From: Rhizomys pruinosus
Taxonomy: Eukaryota; Chordata; Mammalia; Rodentia; Spalacidae
Length of the DNA: 64,000 nucleotides
Assembly (NCBI GenBank): GCA_009823505.1
Contig: VZQC01006589.1
Span: 3,153,671-3,217,670 of the forward strand
Direction of reading: 5' to 3'
The first letter of the stretch is position 1; each line of letters opens with the position of its first letter. The translations under genes and the position numbers were made by a program. The notes under the pieces are model-generated. The model was not told the origin of the DNA, did no database searches, and worked only from the letters and a program-made list of their open reading frames with translations. Positions 21,241 through 32,525 of the stretch are shown here, one piece after another.

Positions 21241-21309
21241 GTTTATATTTTTAGAGCTGACCGAAGATCAGGAACCTTAATAAAGATTTTTCAGGCATCA
21301 GGTAAAAAG
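21241..21309 (+). CDS. Itga9: Itga9 internal exon 4 of 10 in window
   Basis: This 69-bp exon has exactly 23 codons: VYIFRADRRSGTLIKIFQAS and then GKK. It is the outer strand region of a beta-propeller blade of integrin alpha-9. V-YIFR matches the G-VYI pattern after an FG-GAP motif, and RADRRSGTLIKIFQASGKK matches the human protein as I remember it. Both ends are phase 0, so skipping this exon would keep the frame. The preceding pyrimidine tract (CTTTTTTTTTCTTCTTTC) and CATAG give a strong acceptor. The donor GTGAGG begins at 21310. Confidence 0.97.
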
Positions 21310-21509
21310 GTGAGGTTCTTGGTGTGATTCATTTGGGAGTCAGTTCCCTTTAGAGAACTGATACAGAGTCCCTAGCTGTGCCCTGAGTTTATCTGCATGC
21401 TGGTGCTTTTACTCTGTCAGGGGTGAGTGTAACCTGCAGATTTCGTGTTAGTTTGAGGAGACATCATGTAGTGAGATGAGTTGTGGAAATAGGGCTAAAT
21501 TACAGCACA

Positions 21510-21738
21510 GCATTTATTTATTTATTTATTATTTTTTTATGTGTATGAGTGTACTGTCTACATGTAGGTTGGTGCACCCATGTCATGCAATGCTGTGGAG
21601 GTCAGAAGAGGGCATCAGATTCCCCTGGAACTGGAGTTAAAGATGGTTCTTAGCTGCCTTGTGGGTGCTGGGAATTGAACCTCGGTCCTCTGCAAGAGCA
21701 GTTGGTGCTCTTAACTGCTGAGCCATCTCTCCAGCCCC
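21510..21738 (-). mobile_element. B2 SINE, full length, lacking the internal duplication
   Basis: Antisense B2: an A/T tail (TTTATTTATTTATTATTTTT on +), TGTGTATGAGTGTACTGTCT ... CATCTCTCCAGCCCC. The flanks ACAGCACAGCATTT and ACAGTTCAGCATTT are a slightly diverged target duplication. It has the single-copy form CCCTGGAACTGGAGTTAAAG. Confidence 0.92.
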
Positions 21739-22129
21739 CACAGTTCAGCATTTTTAAGGGGTGTCACAGACCTCCCCTGCCATGATATGCATTTCTACCT
21801 TTCCCCTTCTCTGGCTTTTGTCTCCCTGACATGTATATACATCTGTTTCATGCATATGCATCCTATCCCAGGGAGATCAGGTACAGCCTCATGCCAGTAG
21901 CAAACCTGTTTCACACAAGTGATCACTTTCCAGGGACACAGATGCACCTCATTGTCTCTTTCTCACCTGCCCAACTCTGCCCTCCCTTCTCATGACCCAG
22001 ATGGACCCTCTACTGTCATTGCCAGTGGATCTGCTGTCATGTAAAGCAAATCCAAACAAAAACTACCCAGTTCTACTCACAGGGAGGGATATCTAACCCA
22101 GGACCCACGGGCAGGTAGCGTGCACCCAG

Positions 22130-22280
22130 AATAGCCACGAATGCAATGCAATCCAACACAAAATTGTAACCTTACTTAAAACATTCTAACAGTATTATTT
22201 TTAGTTCAGTTCACTTGAGCTGTTTTCAAGCATGAACTTTGTAGGTGACAATGTATGGTCTCAATGTTCTAAGGCTTAAA
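22130..22280. repeat. Old interspersed repeat, family not named, copy 2
   Basis: Collinear blocks shared with 8135-8283, including CCAACACAAAAT and AGCATGAACTTTGTAGGTGACA-like sequence. Confidence 0.6.
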
Positions 22281-24097
22281 ATATTGAAACATAAACAGTC
22301 ACAAAGCCACTCCTGAAAGCAGTCCTGGAGCAGGGTTGTCTACGGGAGACGCTCTACCCTGTCCATCTCCATTTCCTGAAAGATTCCTCACACAAGCCTG
22401 AGATTAAGCCTGTTGAATGGTCCTGTGATTCGTTCCTGTCCTTTCCCTTAACTTCCAGTTCTGCCTGTGTTTCTATGGCTTAGATCCCCAGGATGGTCTG
22501 TGGGTCACTTGGAGGCTGCTTTTGGTGGAGGCCTTAGGAGGATGACTGGGATGTGGGAAGGAGACACCAAAGGCTTTACCACTGGGGATGCAATGCAATG
22601 ATTATTCTTCCTATCCCTGTTCCATTCCTGCTTTGAGTTACCCTTGTGCACTAGTCTGGGAACATTCCATACTATTCCAACGGTAAACCATATTCCAGGT
22701 TCCAAAAATCCAACTTACACATAGATTTTTTTTTGATGTTATAATTTAACAACCTTAGTGTGTACACTTAATATATAATGATCATAACTTTTTCACTAAA
22801 AAATGTACCCACAAACTTGGCCTTGCTTCTCTCTCTCAGAATGGTGCTGGCCTGTGTTATTTTAACATTTTCCCAAACCCCCAAATAACAACATTGAAAA
22901 GTAACTGTGAGCAACTTTTGCTAAATAGATTTTCCAAGTAGCCCCAAAGTTAGAAAAGAAATAGCTGCTTGCGATTTGTGATATATAAAAGTGCTCCAAA
23001 GAATGTGTAGATTCGTGCCCGTCATTACCCTTTGGGTTATAGGCCTGTGCCTTCCTTGGACATCTTCGGCTTACTGTCATGGAAGTGAGACACTCTGGGC
23101 TCTGACTTTCCAACATCTCATGGGGGGAGGACATGACCCTCCTGGCTTCCAAAGAATGTCTCTAGCGTTGCCCTTTTGCCCGGGGACGCACAGACACAGG
23201 AAGGGGTCCAACTCAGCAAGCCACTCGTTTACTCCTGCTTTTATTTGGCTCCAATTCAGATCCAATTGTCCTGTATTCTGGTTCCCTCTCAGGAAGGAAA
23301 CAACAACAGAATCTACCAGAAAACTGGTTCTGGTCTTTATTAAGTTGACAGCCTACAAACAGTAGGTATAAGAAATCATTAGTGGCACACATGCCTTCCA
23401 TCCTTCAAGGACGACAAGGAGCTCTAGTTAAGAGACTCTGACTCCAAAATTGGACATATTGAACTCTTACTGACTTACCCCAGTAGGTGAAGTGTTGACA
23501 TTTCAAAACTGTGGAATTTTTGATTGAACAAAGTATGAAGATGCCAAGCTAAATAGCCCTGTGAGGCGAAAGAAGGTCCCCGGACTCAGCCTGAGCAACA
23601 GCTGTGGTTGGCTCTGCTGTCTGGCATCGCTTATATCTTCCCTGTTTCATTTCCTAAAGTTCAGGTCTAGAGATTGGCAAGGCCACCGAATTAGTGACTG
23701 GTACTTGTGACTGGTCCCAGCCTCCACAATTCCAAACCTTTAGAACCGTGTCCTTATCCCTTGAAGATGGGGGTTGGCTTTGGCATGGGACTGGGATTTC
23801 AGAGCAGCCATTGCTAAGATCAGAGGGCTCTCCACCTCTCTCAAATCCCCTACCCAAGTCGGCTACCATCAGACTCCACAAGCAAGAAAAAATCCTGAGA
23901 TCAAAAAAAAAAAAAAAAAAGAAAGGATAGACCCAACCTGCAGGCCTTTAGAGAGGATAGATCCAACTTGCAGACCTTTGGCATGTGCAATATTTCTTTG
24001 ACTATTATTGCAGAGCTGGAAATTAATCAAGGGCCTTTAATTTGCTAGGAAAAGCTCTGTTAGTACTAAGCTCATCCTCTGCCCTCTTTTCCTTCTA

Positions 24098-24410
24098 CTT
24101 TTGAGAGGGTCTTGCTAAATTTCCCAGTCTGGCCGGGCGTGGTGGTGCATGCCTTTAATCCCAGCACTCGGGAAGCAGAGGTAGGTGGATCTCTGTGGGT
24201 TCAAGGCCAGCCTGGTCTACAGAGCGAGCTCCAGGACACCTGGTACTAAAATGGAGACCCTGTCTCAAAAATACCAAAAAAAAAAAAAAAAAAAAAAAAA
24301 AGATAAGTTTCCCAGTCTGGCCTTGAGCTCTCTCTGCAGTCCTTGAACTTGGGATCCTCTTTCCTCAGCCTCCTGAGTAGCTGAGATTACAGCCCTGTGC
24401 CACTAATCAA
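24098..24410 (-). mobile_element. Old B1-like SINE interrupted by a younger B1
   Basis: GAGAGGGTCTTGCTAAATTT before and GGCCTTGAGCTCTCTCTGCA ... GCTGAGATTACAGCCCTGTG after the inserted B1 at 24132-24303. Confidence 0.7.
24132..24303 (+). mobile_element. B1 SINE with target-site duplication
   Basis: GGCCGGGCGTGGTGGTGCAT ... GAGACCCTGTCTCAAAAATA and about 30 A. TTTCCCAGTCTGG is duplicated at 24119-24131 and about 24308-24320. The sequence is close to consensus, so this is a relatively young copy. Confidence 0.95.
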
Positions 24411-24447
24411 AGCTTATTAGTCTTTTTTTTTTTTTGTGAAAATATGA

Positions 24448-24590
24448 ACAGGCCAAGTGTAGTGGCATATACCTTTAATCAGCACCTGGGAGGTAGAGGC
24501 AGGCAGATCTCTATGATATTGAAGCCAGTTGGTTTACATAATGAGTTCCAAGCAAGCTAGGGCTACAGGGAGACTCTGTCTCAAAAACCG
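24448..24590 (+). mobile_element. B1 SINE
   Basis: ACAGGCCAAGTGTAGTGGCA ... GGGAGGTAGAGGCAGGCAGA ... GAGACTCTGTCTCAAAAACC. A C-run follows at 24608-24618. Confidence 0.88.
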
Positions 24591-24856
24591 AAACCAAAAC
24601 CAAAGACACCCCCCCCCCAATATGATCAGGTTGTCAACATTATGCAAAAGCTGATCTGCCTGGGGCCAGTTTCCCTGATGGTGGCAGCTAGCCACACCTG
24701 GGTGGGGCTGCCCCTTCATCTGGGTCTGCGCTGCAGTCTTCGCCACTCCCTGTTGTGACTTAAGACACTGAAAACAAGTATCTACTCTCCACTTGTAAGC
24801 ACACTAGGACCATCTTTGTGTTTGTGTTTGAGAATATGAACATAAAGTAACAGATA

Positions 24857-25082
24857 CCAGGACTGGGGAGATGGCAGGGCTTGTAAAGTGCTTGCTGTAC
24901 AAGCATGAAGAACTGAGTTTGATCCCCAGACCCTTAGAAGCCACGTTAAAAAAAGCCGTGTATGATAACTCATTCTTTTAACCTCAGTGCCAGGAAGGTT
25001 GAGACATGCACCTGTGCCTGTACACAGATGCACCTGCACGCAGGTACACACATATACACATATATGAAGAATAAAATAACAA
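24857..25082 (+). mobile_element. B4/RSINE1-type SINE
   Basis: CCAGGACTGGGGAGATGGCA, CAAGCATGAAGAACTGAGTT, GATCCCCAGACCC, then a diverged body with an internal deletion and a CA-rich tail. Confidence 0.75.
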
Positions 25083-25606
25083 GTACTGATGAAGATAGGA
25101 TTGAAGAAGAGCCTGTGTAAACTGGCTCATCAGTCAGTCTATTAGTGATTATGTCATTTTATCTTGTTCCTTCTTAACTAATCTCTAGCTATGCACAAGA
25201 CTGGGGGAAGATAAACAAGGTCCCGTGTCGTATTTTCCTGCCTGCCTTGTGTTGAGACTTCACATTCCTGCTTGTTTGGCCTTGTCCAATGTCTGGTGTC
25301 TGAGGTACATATTTTGAAACAGTGCCTCCTTCTCCAGGAACTGGCCTATTTACCTTTTCCTGATGGGGTTCTGGGAAAGGAGTCTCTGAGCTGGTGAACC
25401 TTGCTCTCCCATTGATCAGAAGGTCCCTGGGAGTTATGTATATCACCCTTGGCCTTGGCATTCTGACCCAGAGGACAGTTCGGCTGTCACAGCTCCTGAG
25501 GGGCTGGGGGCGTATGTTTCTAAAGCCATTGGTCTGATGAAAGCGAGGGTCTCCGTGTGTAAGGACAGACTCTGAACACTTTGTTGCCACTCCTACTTGG
25601 TTGCAG

Positions 25607-25744
25607 ATGGGCTCTTACTTCGGCTCCTCCCTATGTGCAGTTGACCTGAACATGGATGGCCTCTCTGACTTGCTGGTGGGGGCCCCAATGTTTTCTGACA
25701 TCAGAGATGAGGGCCAGGTCACCATCTACATCAACAAAGGAAAT
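25607..25744 (+). CDS. Itga9: Itga9 internal exon 5 of 10 in window (Ca2+-binding blade)
   Basis: This 138-bp exon has 46 codons and phase 0 at both ends. It encodes MGSYFGSSLCAVDLNMDGLS, continues DLLVGAPMFSDIRDEGQVTI and ends YINKGN. It holds a complete FG-GAP/cation repeat: YFGSSL, the Ca2+-binding loop DLNMDGLSD (D-x-N-x-D-G-x-x-D) and LLVGAP. Such loops face the underside of the propeller and stabilise it. Human alpha-9, as I remember it, has Gly at the fourth loop position where this copy has Met; that position is not a ligand. The acceptor TTGGTTGCAG ends at 25606, so the coding start is AGAT|G-independent: the exon's ATG is an internal Met, not a start codon. The donor is GTGAGT. Confidence 0.98.
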
Positions 25745-27333
25745 GTGAGTACAATACTGGACAATGAGGGACAGGTGTGGGGGAGAGGCTTCTGTCCAGT
25801 CATAGTGACAGGAACCCTCTGTATCTCATTGGTAATGTCCCATGCATTGGGTCATGTTACTCAGAGGAGGTAAGGACCTGATTCTTTCATGAACAAGTTT
25901 AATGATCCATTAATGAGAAATTATATACTGTGTGGCAACTTCAGAGTGCAGGACTCAGGGAAAGGCTTTTAATGACTCTCTGAGCACTGTGTGCCAGGGA
26001 CTGTTTCTCCCGTTTTCTCTCAATTATTTCAATATAATATACACATAGTGCCAAGAGTCTCCACTGTTCATGTGAAAAAAAAAAAAAAAAAACAAAAACA
26101 ACCAAAGCCCTGAAGGTTAATTTACATGCTCCAAGACATACAGCTAAAAGGTAGCAAGCTGGGATTTGATCTTCAGCAAGCTGGCTGCATCTTAGGTTGT
26201 GTTTTCTCTCTGGGGGTTTATATGCTATCTTCCCAGAAAGGCAGAGGCCAGGAATATCTAGGAGGAATCTTGGGGAAAGAATAGAAGTTAGGTGGAAAGG
26301 TAAAGTAGGCTGGGACAGATTTCTCAGCAGAAAGCTGGGCAAATAGGCTGAGGTTTGAAGAAGCAGGACCCTTACTTAACTCAGCGTGGAGTAGGAGGCT
26401 GATAAAGTGGCCTCAGGCTGCAATCACGATGTCTTTTATTCTGCAAAACCATGTAAGTGAGGGTGCAGACTCAGAAAGGCGCCTCTGCCCCTTCTGCAGC
26501 TGGTGGAGGGTGGGTGGGATTGGGTCTTGGGAGGATGACAGAACAATAATCATCAGAGTCAAGAAAGCAGAATCTGTTCAAGACCTAGAAGTTCAAGTGT
26601 TCAATAAGAAAGGAATGATTCAGGGAGTGCATTCTGCAACCATTGACCTTTAGTTAAGATGTGAAAACATTTACGAGACAAGCAGGGAAGATTTTATATG
26701 AATATGCAGCCTTTAAAGATTTGTGGTATGGGGGGGAAGAGAGAGTGGTAGAAACGATATTTACATCATGTATGAAGTTCTCAAAAAATTTAAAAAAATA
26801 TGTGGCATACCCATATTATTAGATGTCTGGAAAATGATTCTTGAGTAGATTTTTTTAAATCTTCAACTGATGAAATGTAATATTTTCATAGTAAGAGATT
26901 CAAATCCAAATTTACTAGAAAGCACAATTAAGGTACTAATACCCAGCTGAGAAAGGACAATGGAGTTGGACTGTGATTCACTGGGCAGTTGCCCAGTGAA
27001 AAAGGGTCATCAGTGGAAGGAGAGCCAGTAACGTCTAGCCTTATGCCTGCCATGATGCCGGTAGACCCTTTGGGAAGATGGGTCAAAAGCTGGGAGGGAA
27101 AGCGCTACTGGGTACCAGGGACGGTAATCCTGACACCTGCATTCTTGACATTCTGGGGGAGGGGCATAAGGAGAAATGAGGTGGTCAGTCTGTCGGTGAG
27201 ATTGCTGGTTCAATTGTTTGCACCCTTATAGGCGCAGGACTCTGAAACATGCGCCTGACCTGACTATGTGTCGAAATCAGGGAAGTAATCTCAGGGGATG
27301 ACAATTCCTACAGATCTCCCTAGGCTTGATGCC

Positions 27334-27360
27334 GACAGACAGAGACAGACAGACAGACAG

Positions 27361-27388
<28 letters not shown>
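27334..27388. repeat. (AGAC)n-(AC)n compound microsatellite
   Basis: About six AGAC units followed by about 13 AC units. Confidence 0.96.
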
Positions 27389-27392
<4 letters not shown>

Positions 27393-27403
27393 CCTTCATC
27401 TGT

Positions 27404-27774
27404 TCTAATTTCCTTTCTGCTGTTGTGATAAAACATCTTACCCAAAGCAACTTGGAGGAAAGTGTTTATCTGGCCTATACTTCCAGTCATACATGGTCCA
27501 TTGTTGAGGGAAGTCAGGACAGGAACTCAAGCAAAGCCTGAGGAAGAAACCATGGAGAAATCCTATTTATTGGCTGGCTTTCTCCTAGGCTCAGTATTAT
27601 ATTTCCCAGGAGCACCTACCTAGGGATGGTTCTGCCCACAGTAGGCCAGACCCTTCTGTATCAATTAATAATCAAGACAACCCCCCACAGATATATTCAC
27701 AGGTCAATCTGCTCTAAGCAATTCTTCAATTGAAGTTTTTCAGATGACCAGTTGACAAAGCTAACCAGGACACC
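27404..27774 (+). mobile_element. URR1-type DNA transposon relic
   Basis: CTGCTGTTGTGATAAAACAT, GGAAAGTGTTTATCTGGCC, GAAGTCAGGACAGGAACTCA, ATCAATTAATAATCAAGACA and CAGTTGACAAAGCTAACCAG, in the order seen in the other copies in this window. Confidence 0.75.
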
Positions 27775-28367
27775 ATCTTGCACACTTTATTGCCATATGG
27801 TCACCTTACAGACCAGGGTGCTCTTATTTCTATTGAACCTTAGCCACTTGATTAGCAATCATAAGTCTCTATGAAGGAGTGGGGGAAAATGGTAGAGCAG
27901 GTAGACCTGAGCATGAATCTTAGTTTTTCCAACTCTTAGCTGTATAAAGTGAACAGATAGCTTGAAATCGATGCCTCCATTTCCTTTTCTGCAAAGCAGG
28001 AAGTGCCGCACGGTCTAAACAAGATGGATTTACAGCGCTCAGATGGCTATACGTAAATAAATCAGGAATTTCCACATCACACTTGTAAGGAGAATTACAT
28101 AGAGTTGGCCATCTGTGTCCAAGGGTCCTTGAATTTAATCAACACATTTTGAACATATGTGGACAAAACCAATTATGCCTGTACTGAACATGTTTTGATG
28201 TCTTTCTCCTCATTGTTCTCTAAATTATGCACCATAACACCTGTTTGTAGACATTTGCATTGTATTAGATAATGTAAATAATCTAGACATGTTTTAAAGA
28301 TGGGGAGGACATGTGTAGGTTACTTGCAAACACTACACTGTTTCTTTTTAAATAATGAAATATTCTT

Positions 28368-28609
28368 TTAATTAATTAATTAATTAATTTTTATGTGTAT
28401 GAATGTATTGTCTGCATGTAGGTCTGTGCACCCATGTCGTGCAATGCCGCAGAGGTCAGAAGAGGGCGTCAGATTCCCCTGGAACTGGAGTTCTCCTGGA
28501 ATTGGAGTTACAGATGGTTCTCAGCCGCCATGTGTGTGCTGGGGATCAAACCCAGGTCCTCTGCAAGAGCAGTCAGTGCTCTTAACCACTAGGCCATCTC
28601 TCCAGCCCC
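28368..28609 (-). mobile_element. B2 SINE with the internal duplication
   Basis: Antisense B2 with tail (TTAA)n. It contains both CCCTGGAACTGGAGTTCTCC and TGGAATTGGAGTTACAGATG, the duplicated CCAGTTCCAGG-type block. The flanks CACTACACTGTTT and ATACTATACTGTTTT look like a diverged target duplication. Confidence 0.93.
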
Positions 28610-28751
28610 ATACTATACTGTTTTATACAAATAATTTGAACATTTTCAGTTTTTAGTATCCCAAGGGTTCTGACACCAGTATCTCCAGATACTGAGGGAA
28701 AAGCCTATTTTTATTTTTGGATGGGGTTGTCAGTGATTCACGAAATTACAT

Positions 28752-28966
28752 CTGGGGGTAGAGAGATAGCTCAGCAGTTGGGAGCATCTACTGATCTTCT
28801 AGAGGACCCAAGTTCAGTTCCCAACACTCATGTTGGCAGTTCATAACCACTGGTAACTCCACTTCTGGGGGATCTGACACATCTGGCCTCTACAGACACT
28901 TGCACGTATGTGTACTTATTCACTCAAACACACATAATCATTAAGTAAAGTAAATCTTAAAAAAGA
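28752..28966 (+). mobile_element. B3 SINE
   Basis: GGGGGTAGAGAGATAGCTCA, AGTTCAGTTCCCAACACTCA and TCTGGCCTCTACAGACACTT. Diverged, hence older than the B2s nearby. Confidence 0.85.
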
Positions 28967-29371
28967 AATTATTACATTTTTATATTTAAGCTTTAAGTTG
29001 TGTTTAAAGGAGATTTAGTCACAAGAAAAGACAGGGGTAGACTGTGGGCTTATGGGAGGTCCAAAGCACCTTCACACCAGGGAAGATTTAAATGTTCTTG
29101 TGTCTGAAGACATCAGGTTGTGTTTTAATGCTCTGGTATTCACGTGTCAGTGATTCACAAGGACTGTGGGTATTCTTGTGTAGCTTTTGCTGCCGTATAC
29201 GTTGTTTCCCCTTCTAGTATTTGCTCAAGAATTTCAAAGCTGAGCTGCGTGTGATTCATCTCCCACCCCAGGAACTACTAGGCATAGAACGATGGCCCCT
29301 CTAATAAAATGATCAATTCATGGCCTGTGCAAAACAGCCTTAGGACCTTGTATGAAAAGGTACAGAACAGG

Positions 29372-29618
29372 GGGGCTGGAGAGATGGCCTAGTGATTAAG
29401 AGCACCAACTGCTCTTGCAGAGGACCCAGGTTTGATCCCCAGCACCCACATGGCGGCTGAGAACTGTCGTCTGTAACTCCAATTCCAGGAGAACTTCAGT
29501 TCCAGGGGAATCTGACAACCTCTTCTGATCTCCTCGGCATTGCACGACATGGGTGCACAAACCCGCATGCAGACAGTACATTCATACACATACAGAAATA
29601 AATAAAATTAAAAAAAAA
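29372..29618 (+). mobile_element. Young B2 SINE with the internal duplication
   Basis: GGGGGCTGGAGAGATGGCCTA ... CCAATTCCAGGAGAACTTCA, GTTCCAGGGGAATCTGACAA and tail AAATAAATAAAATTAAAAAA. Target duplication GAAAAGGTACAGAACAGG / GAAAAGGTGCAGAACAGG (29354-29371 and 29619-29636, one mismatch). Confidence 0.96.
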
Positions 29619-30481
29619 GAAAAGGTGCAGAACAGGAAAAAAAAAAGCGCACTCATTTGGTTACCAGAATATAAGTTCCCAACTGCCTACTTCTCTACTG
29701 AAAAATAAGGAGATAGAAATAAGAGGAAGGAAATTTATTCAAGGTCATCCTTGAGGAAAACCAAGGAGACTTTTCAATTACGTTCTGAGGTAGGAAGCTC
29801 AAGAGTACAAAGAACTTTTTAGATAGGACACAAAGTTTACAGTGACTAGTGAGGCACTGGGCAGGAGACACCTGTGCTAGACAGGGTCTCTCTCCAGAAC
29901 CTGTCTCTTTTTTTCCTTCATTGGACTTATGACCTTGGTCTCCTGGGCCAGCTCCTACGTTTTCTCTTCAGACGAACACAGTCAGTTCACATGAGCTGAG
30001 GAGAGGAAGGGGTCCTTAAGAGACCTCATTTTAGGATTTAGAAAACCCTATGAAAGGAATGAGTTGTTAAAAAAAAGATCAGGGAAGAAATTAGAGAGGG
30101 AAGCATAGGTACCTGTTTCTGTTTGCTCTGTAACAGCTAAAAACAATTTTGGGGGAAGAGTTGGGCCACAAGGAAAGCCCACAGGAATCTGGGAGACCAG
30201 GAGGTGGTAGGTTTGCTTGACTGTATTGGACAGGTGAGGGACAGTCCTTAGCCCACAGTCCCCCCACCCCCCTTTGCCTCCGGAACATACCTCGGGCTTT
30301 GCAGACCCTCCTGCTGCACAGGTGAAGGTCCTTATCCTGCTGCTAGGAGAGAAGTTGGGTTTACTGTGCTTCTGCCCAGATGTTCCCTGTCCATGGGTGC
30401 GCCCTAAGAGGGCAGCATTCTGAGCTCCGAGATTTCATTGTGCTTCCCCTCCCTCCATTTTCCCTCCAACCTGTTTCCCAG

Positions 30482-30587
30482 GGAGCCCTCGAGGAACATC
30501 TGGCCCTGATGGGAGACGGTGCCTACAATGCACACTTTGGGGAGAGTATCGCCAGCCTAGGTGATATTGACGATGACGGGTTCCCAG
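30482..30587 (+). CDS. Itga9: Itga9 internal exon 6 of 10 in window (Ca2+-binding blade)
   Basis: This 106-bp exon has 35 codons plus one base: GALEEHLALMGDGAYNAHFG, then ESIASLGDIDDDGFP and the first base of a split Asp. It carries an FG-GAP strand (AHFGESIASL) and most of a Ca2+ loop, DIDDDGFP|D, completed by the next exon. The acceptor is CTGTTTCCCAG (ends 30481) and the donor GTGAGT at 30588. Phase 0 enters and phase 1 leaves. Splitting an FG-GAP calcium loop between two exons at the final Asp recurs at the exon pair 38333/42787, consistent with the repeated origin of propeller blades. Confidence 0.98.
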
Positions 30588-31967
30588 GTGAGTGAAGCCC
30601 CTCTGGGGTGTGGGCTTCTTCCATGTAGCAGCTTGCCTCATGACTCGACCCTGGATTTCCCAGCCCACCCCTGAAGGGCCATCAACATCCCATGGGGAGG
30701 AAGAACAACTCTTAGATATGTTCTCAATGGACATGTTCAGGACTGAGCCCTGCAACTGTGACTCTGTGTAATCCTTGCTCACCAGCTCTGCACTCTGTGC
30801 TCTCTGCAGTGGAAGCAGGCTCTCGGGCTGCTACACTGGAGGATTTTTCCATCAAACTCTGTTTGTCTCTGTGAGATGCTCCATTATTTTGATGCAGAAA
30901 TGAGTAAGGAGAAAGGAGAAAATTGGACATTTTCTCCCCTGATAATGGTAGTATGGCAGTGGGTTGAGTATGGTATATCAGAGGGGTGGGAGTATGTATG
31001 GATTGGACAGTGGTACTCTCCACTGCCCCTTGGCTTCTCTCTCTGATCTTCTGAGTGCCTTTTCCCCTATTCCTCGCTGTGTGTACAGTGTTCAGACACT
31101 GGGACCTGGTAGAGCCACGTCTCCAGGGTTGGGGTACAGCTCTTGCTTAGTCCAGATATCCTTCAAGGCTTCCCACCCCTGGCCACAGATGGCTTCATTC
31201 AGAGAGACAGCTGTTATCTTGAGGCCATGGGAATGCCTCCCCTTTACCCTTGGTCTCACTCCTACAGACATACGACTTGGTAGAAGCCAAGGGACGAAAG
31301 GAAGGATGACGATTCAGGCTTTGTTCCAGGAGCCGTCATTTGTGAGAATGATGTTGGTGTGTGAGAGAAAGGAATACCACTCGTTTATTTCCTTTATTCC
31401 TAAAATAAAGTTAACTTTCTCACTTGTGCATCAATCATTGTCTGTGGAGCTCCTCCTCCAGCCTATGGAGATTAGAAGAGGCCACATACATTTGTGTTTC
31501 TTTTTAGTACCTTTTCATCTGACAATGAGTTAGAGACAATTTCCTAGGACTAAACTCTTAGCTTTTATTACTTTCCACATTTTTTTTTTCTGTTTAAGAG
31601 ACCACATGCCTAATTTAATGCTCAAAGTAACAAACAGCCAATAATTCATGATATCAGGGAATTCAGACATAATGACTGGAATTTGGTAAGCCACATTTGT
31701 GTTATTCCACATGGCTTTTGAAGTTTAAGTTTCATGATTTCTTTGTATTTTATGTATTTGAGTGTTTTGCCTACATGTAAGTGCACCACATGCATGCACT
31801 GCTCATGGAGGCCAGGAGAGGGTGTCAGAGCCCCTGAAACTGGAGTTACAGATGGTGTGAGCTTCAGTGTGGATGCTGGGAACTGAATCCTCATCCTCTG
31901 CATCCCTGAGCCATCTCTCCACCCCACGTGGGGCTAACTAGCTAACTAGCTGTTTCTTTTCACTCAG
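30588..31967 (+). other. Itga9: Itga9 intron, 1,380 bp
   Basis: This is the shortest intron in the window. An antisense B3-type SINE at 31745-31926 ends only about 41 bases before the next exon, leaving a compact pyrimidine tract TGTTTCTTTTCACTCAG as acceptor. The stretch 30588-31740 looks unique. Confidence 0.9.
31745..31926 (-). mobile_element. B3 SINE, 41 bp upstream of an Itga9 exon
   Basis: Antisense B3: TTATGTATTTGAGTGTTTTG ... GAGCCCCTGAAACTGGAGTT ... CTGAGCCATCTCTCCACCCC. Confidence 0.88.
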
Positions 31968-32062
31968 ATGTGGCTGTTGGCGCACCCAAGGAGGATGACT
32001 TTGCCGGAGCAGTCTACGTCTATCACGGTGACCCCGGTGGGATAGTCCCCCAGTACTCAATG
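31968..32062 (+). CDS. Itga9: Itga9 internal exon 7 of 10 in window
   Basis: This 95-bp exon has two bases completing Asp, then 31 codons: VAVGAPKEDDFAGAVYVYHG, then DPGGIVPQYSM. It completes the preceding Ca2+ loop (DIDDDGFPD) and supplies the D-VAVGAP and GAVYVYHG strands of the blade, both hallmark integrin alpha patterns. The acceptor is TTCTTTTCACTCAG and the donor GTAAGT at 32063 is a consensus site. Phase 1 enters and phase 0 leaves. The frame is intact and the match to alpha-9 is near full length (human YIYHGDAGG versus YVYHGDPGG here, from memory). Confidence 0.98.
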
Positions 32063-32339
32063 GTAAGTAGTAGGAGGGGCCAGGAGAACTGTTCATACAT
32101 TCATTTCATAAATACGTATGGAGACTCCTCTGTGCTGTGTGAAAACATGTGAGCCTGCTTTCAGACTTTGTCCTAGTGAAACAGACAATTGATATTGTTT
32201 ATTAAATACAGAAAAGTGTGGATAGACTTTCAAATTTGCTTATGTTCAAGGATGCATCTTGTTTACAAAAAAAAAAAATCTGAGTTCTTACCTAGAGTGA
32301 AAGCTACTTATTTTTTTATTATTTTAATTTTTGCATTTA

Positions 32340-32525
32340 TTTATTTTGGGCTATGTGTATATGTGTGTATGTGAAGTATAGGCTCACACACGCCATGACA
32401 CGTGTGGAGGTCAGAGAACAACTTGCAGGAGTCAGTTCCCTGCTTCCACCATGTGGGTTCTGGGGATCCTCAGAGTCTCAGACTTGGGGGCAAGTGCCTT
32501 GACCTGCTGAGCCACTTGAAGGTCT
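32340..32525 (-). mobile_element. Old tRNA-type rodent SINE, subfamily not named
   Basis: GAGGTCAGAGAACAACTTGC, TTCCACCATGTGGGTTCTGG and TTGACCTGCTGAGCCACTTG. Same group as 6560-6720. Confidence 0.65.

Larger units (their letters stand above)
21310..25606 (+). other. Itga9: Itga9 intron, 4,297 bp
   Basis: The intron contains a full B2 (antisense), an unnamed old repeat around 22130-22280, a B1 nested in an older B1-like copy, a further B1 and a B4/RSINE1-type SINE. At 23925-23984 there is a short imperfect tandem duplication of about 28 bp (GGATAGACCCAACCTGCAGG-like). The stretch 22290-23900 looks unique and nothing functional was recognised in it. Confidence 0.88.
25745..30481 (+). other. 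Itga9: Itga9 intron, 4,737 bp
   Basis: The intron holds a composite AGAC/AC microsatellite, a URR1 relic, two full B2 copies with target-site duplications, a B3-type SINE and an A-rich stretch at 26074-26100. The stretches 26100-27330, 27775-28330 and 29640-30470 look unique. I see nothing functional there. Confidence 0.88.

Noticed and set aside
25601..25873. Independent gene start at 25601
   Set aside because: The apparent start is TTG within the acceptor TTGCAG. The real feature is an internal Itga9 exon from 25607 to 25744, and the reading beyond 25744 is intron.
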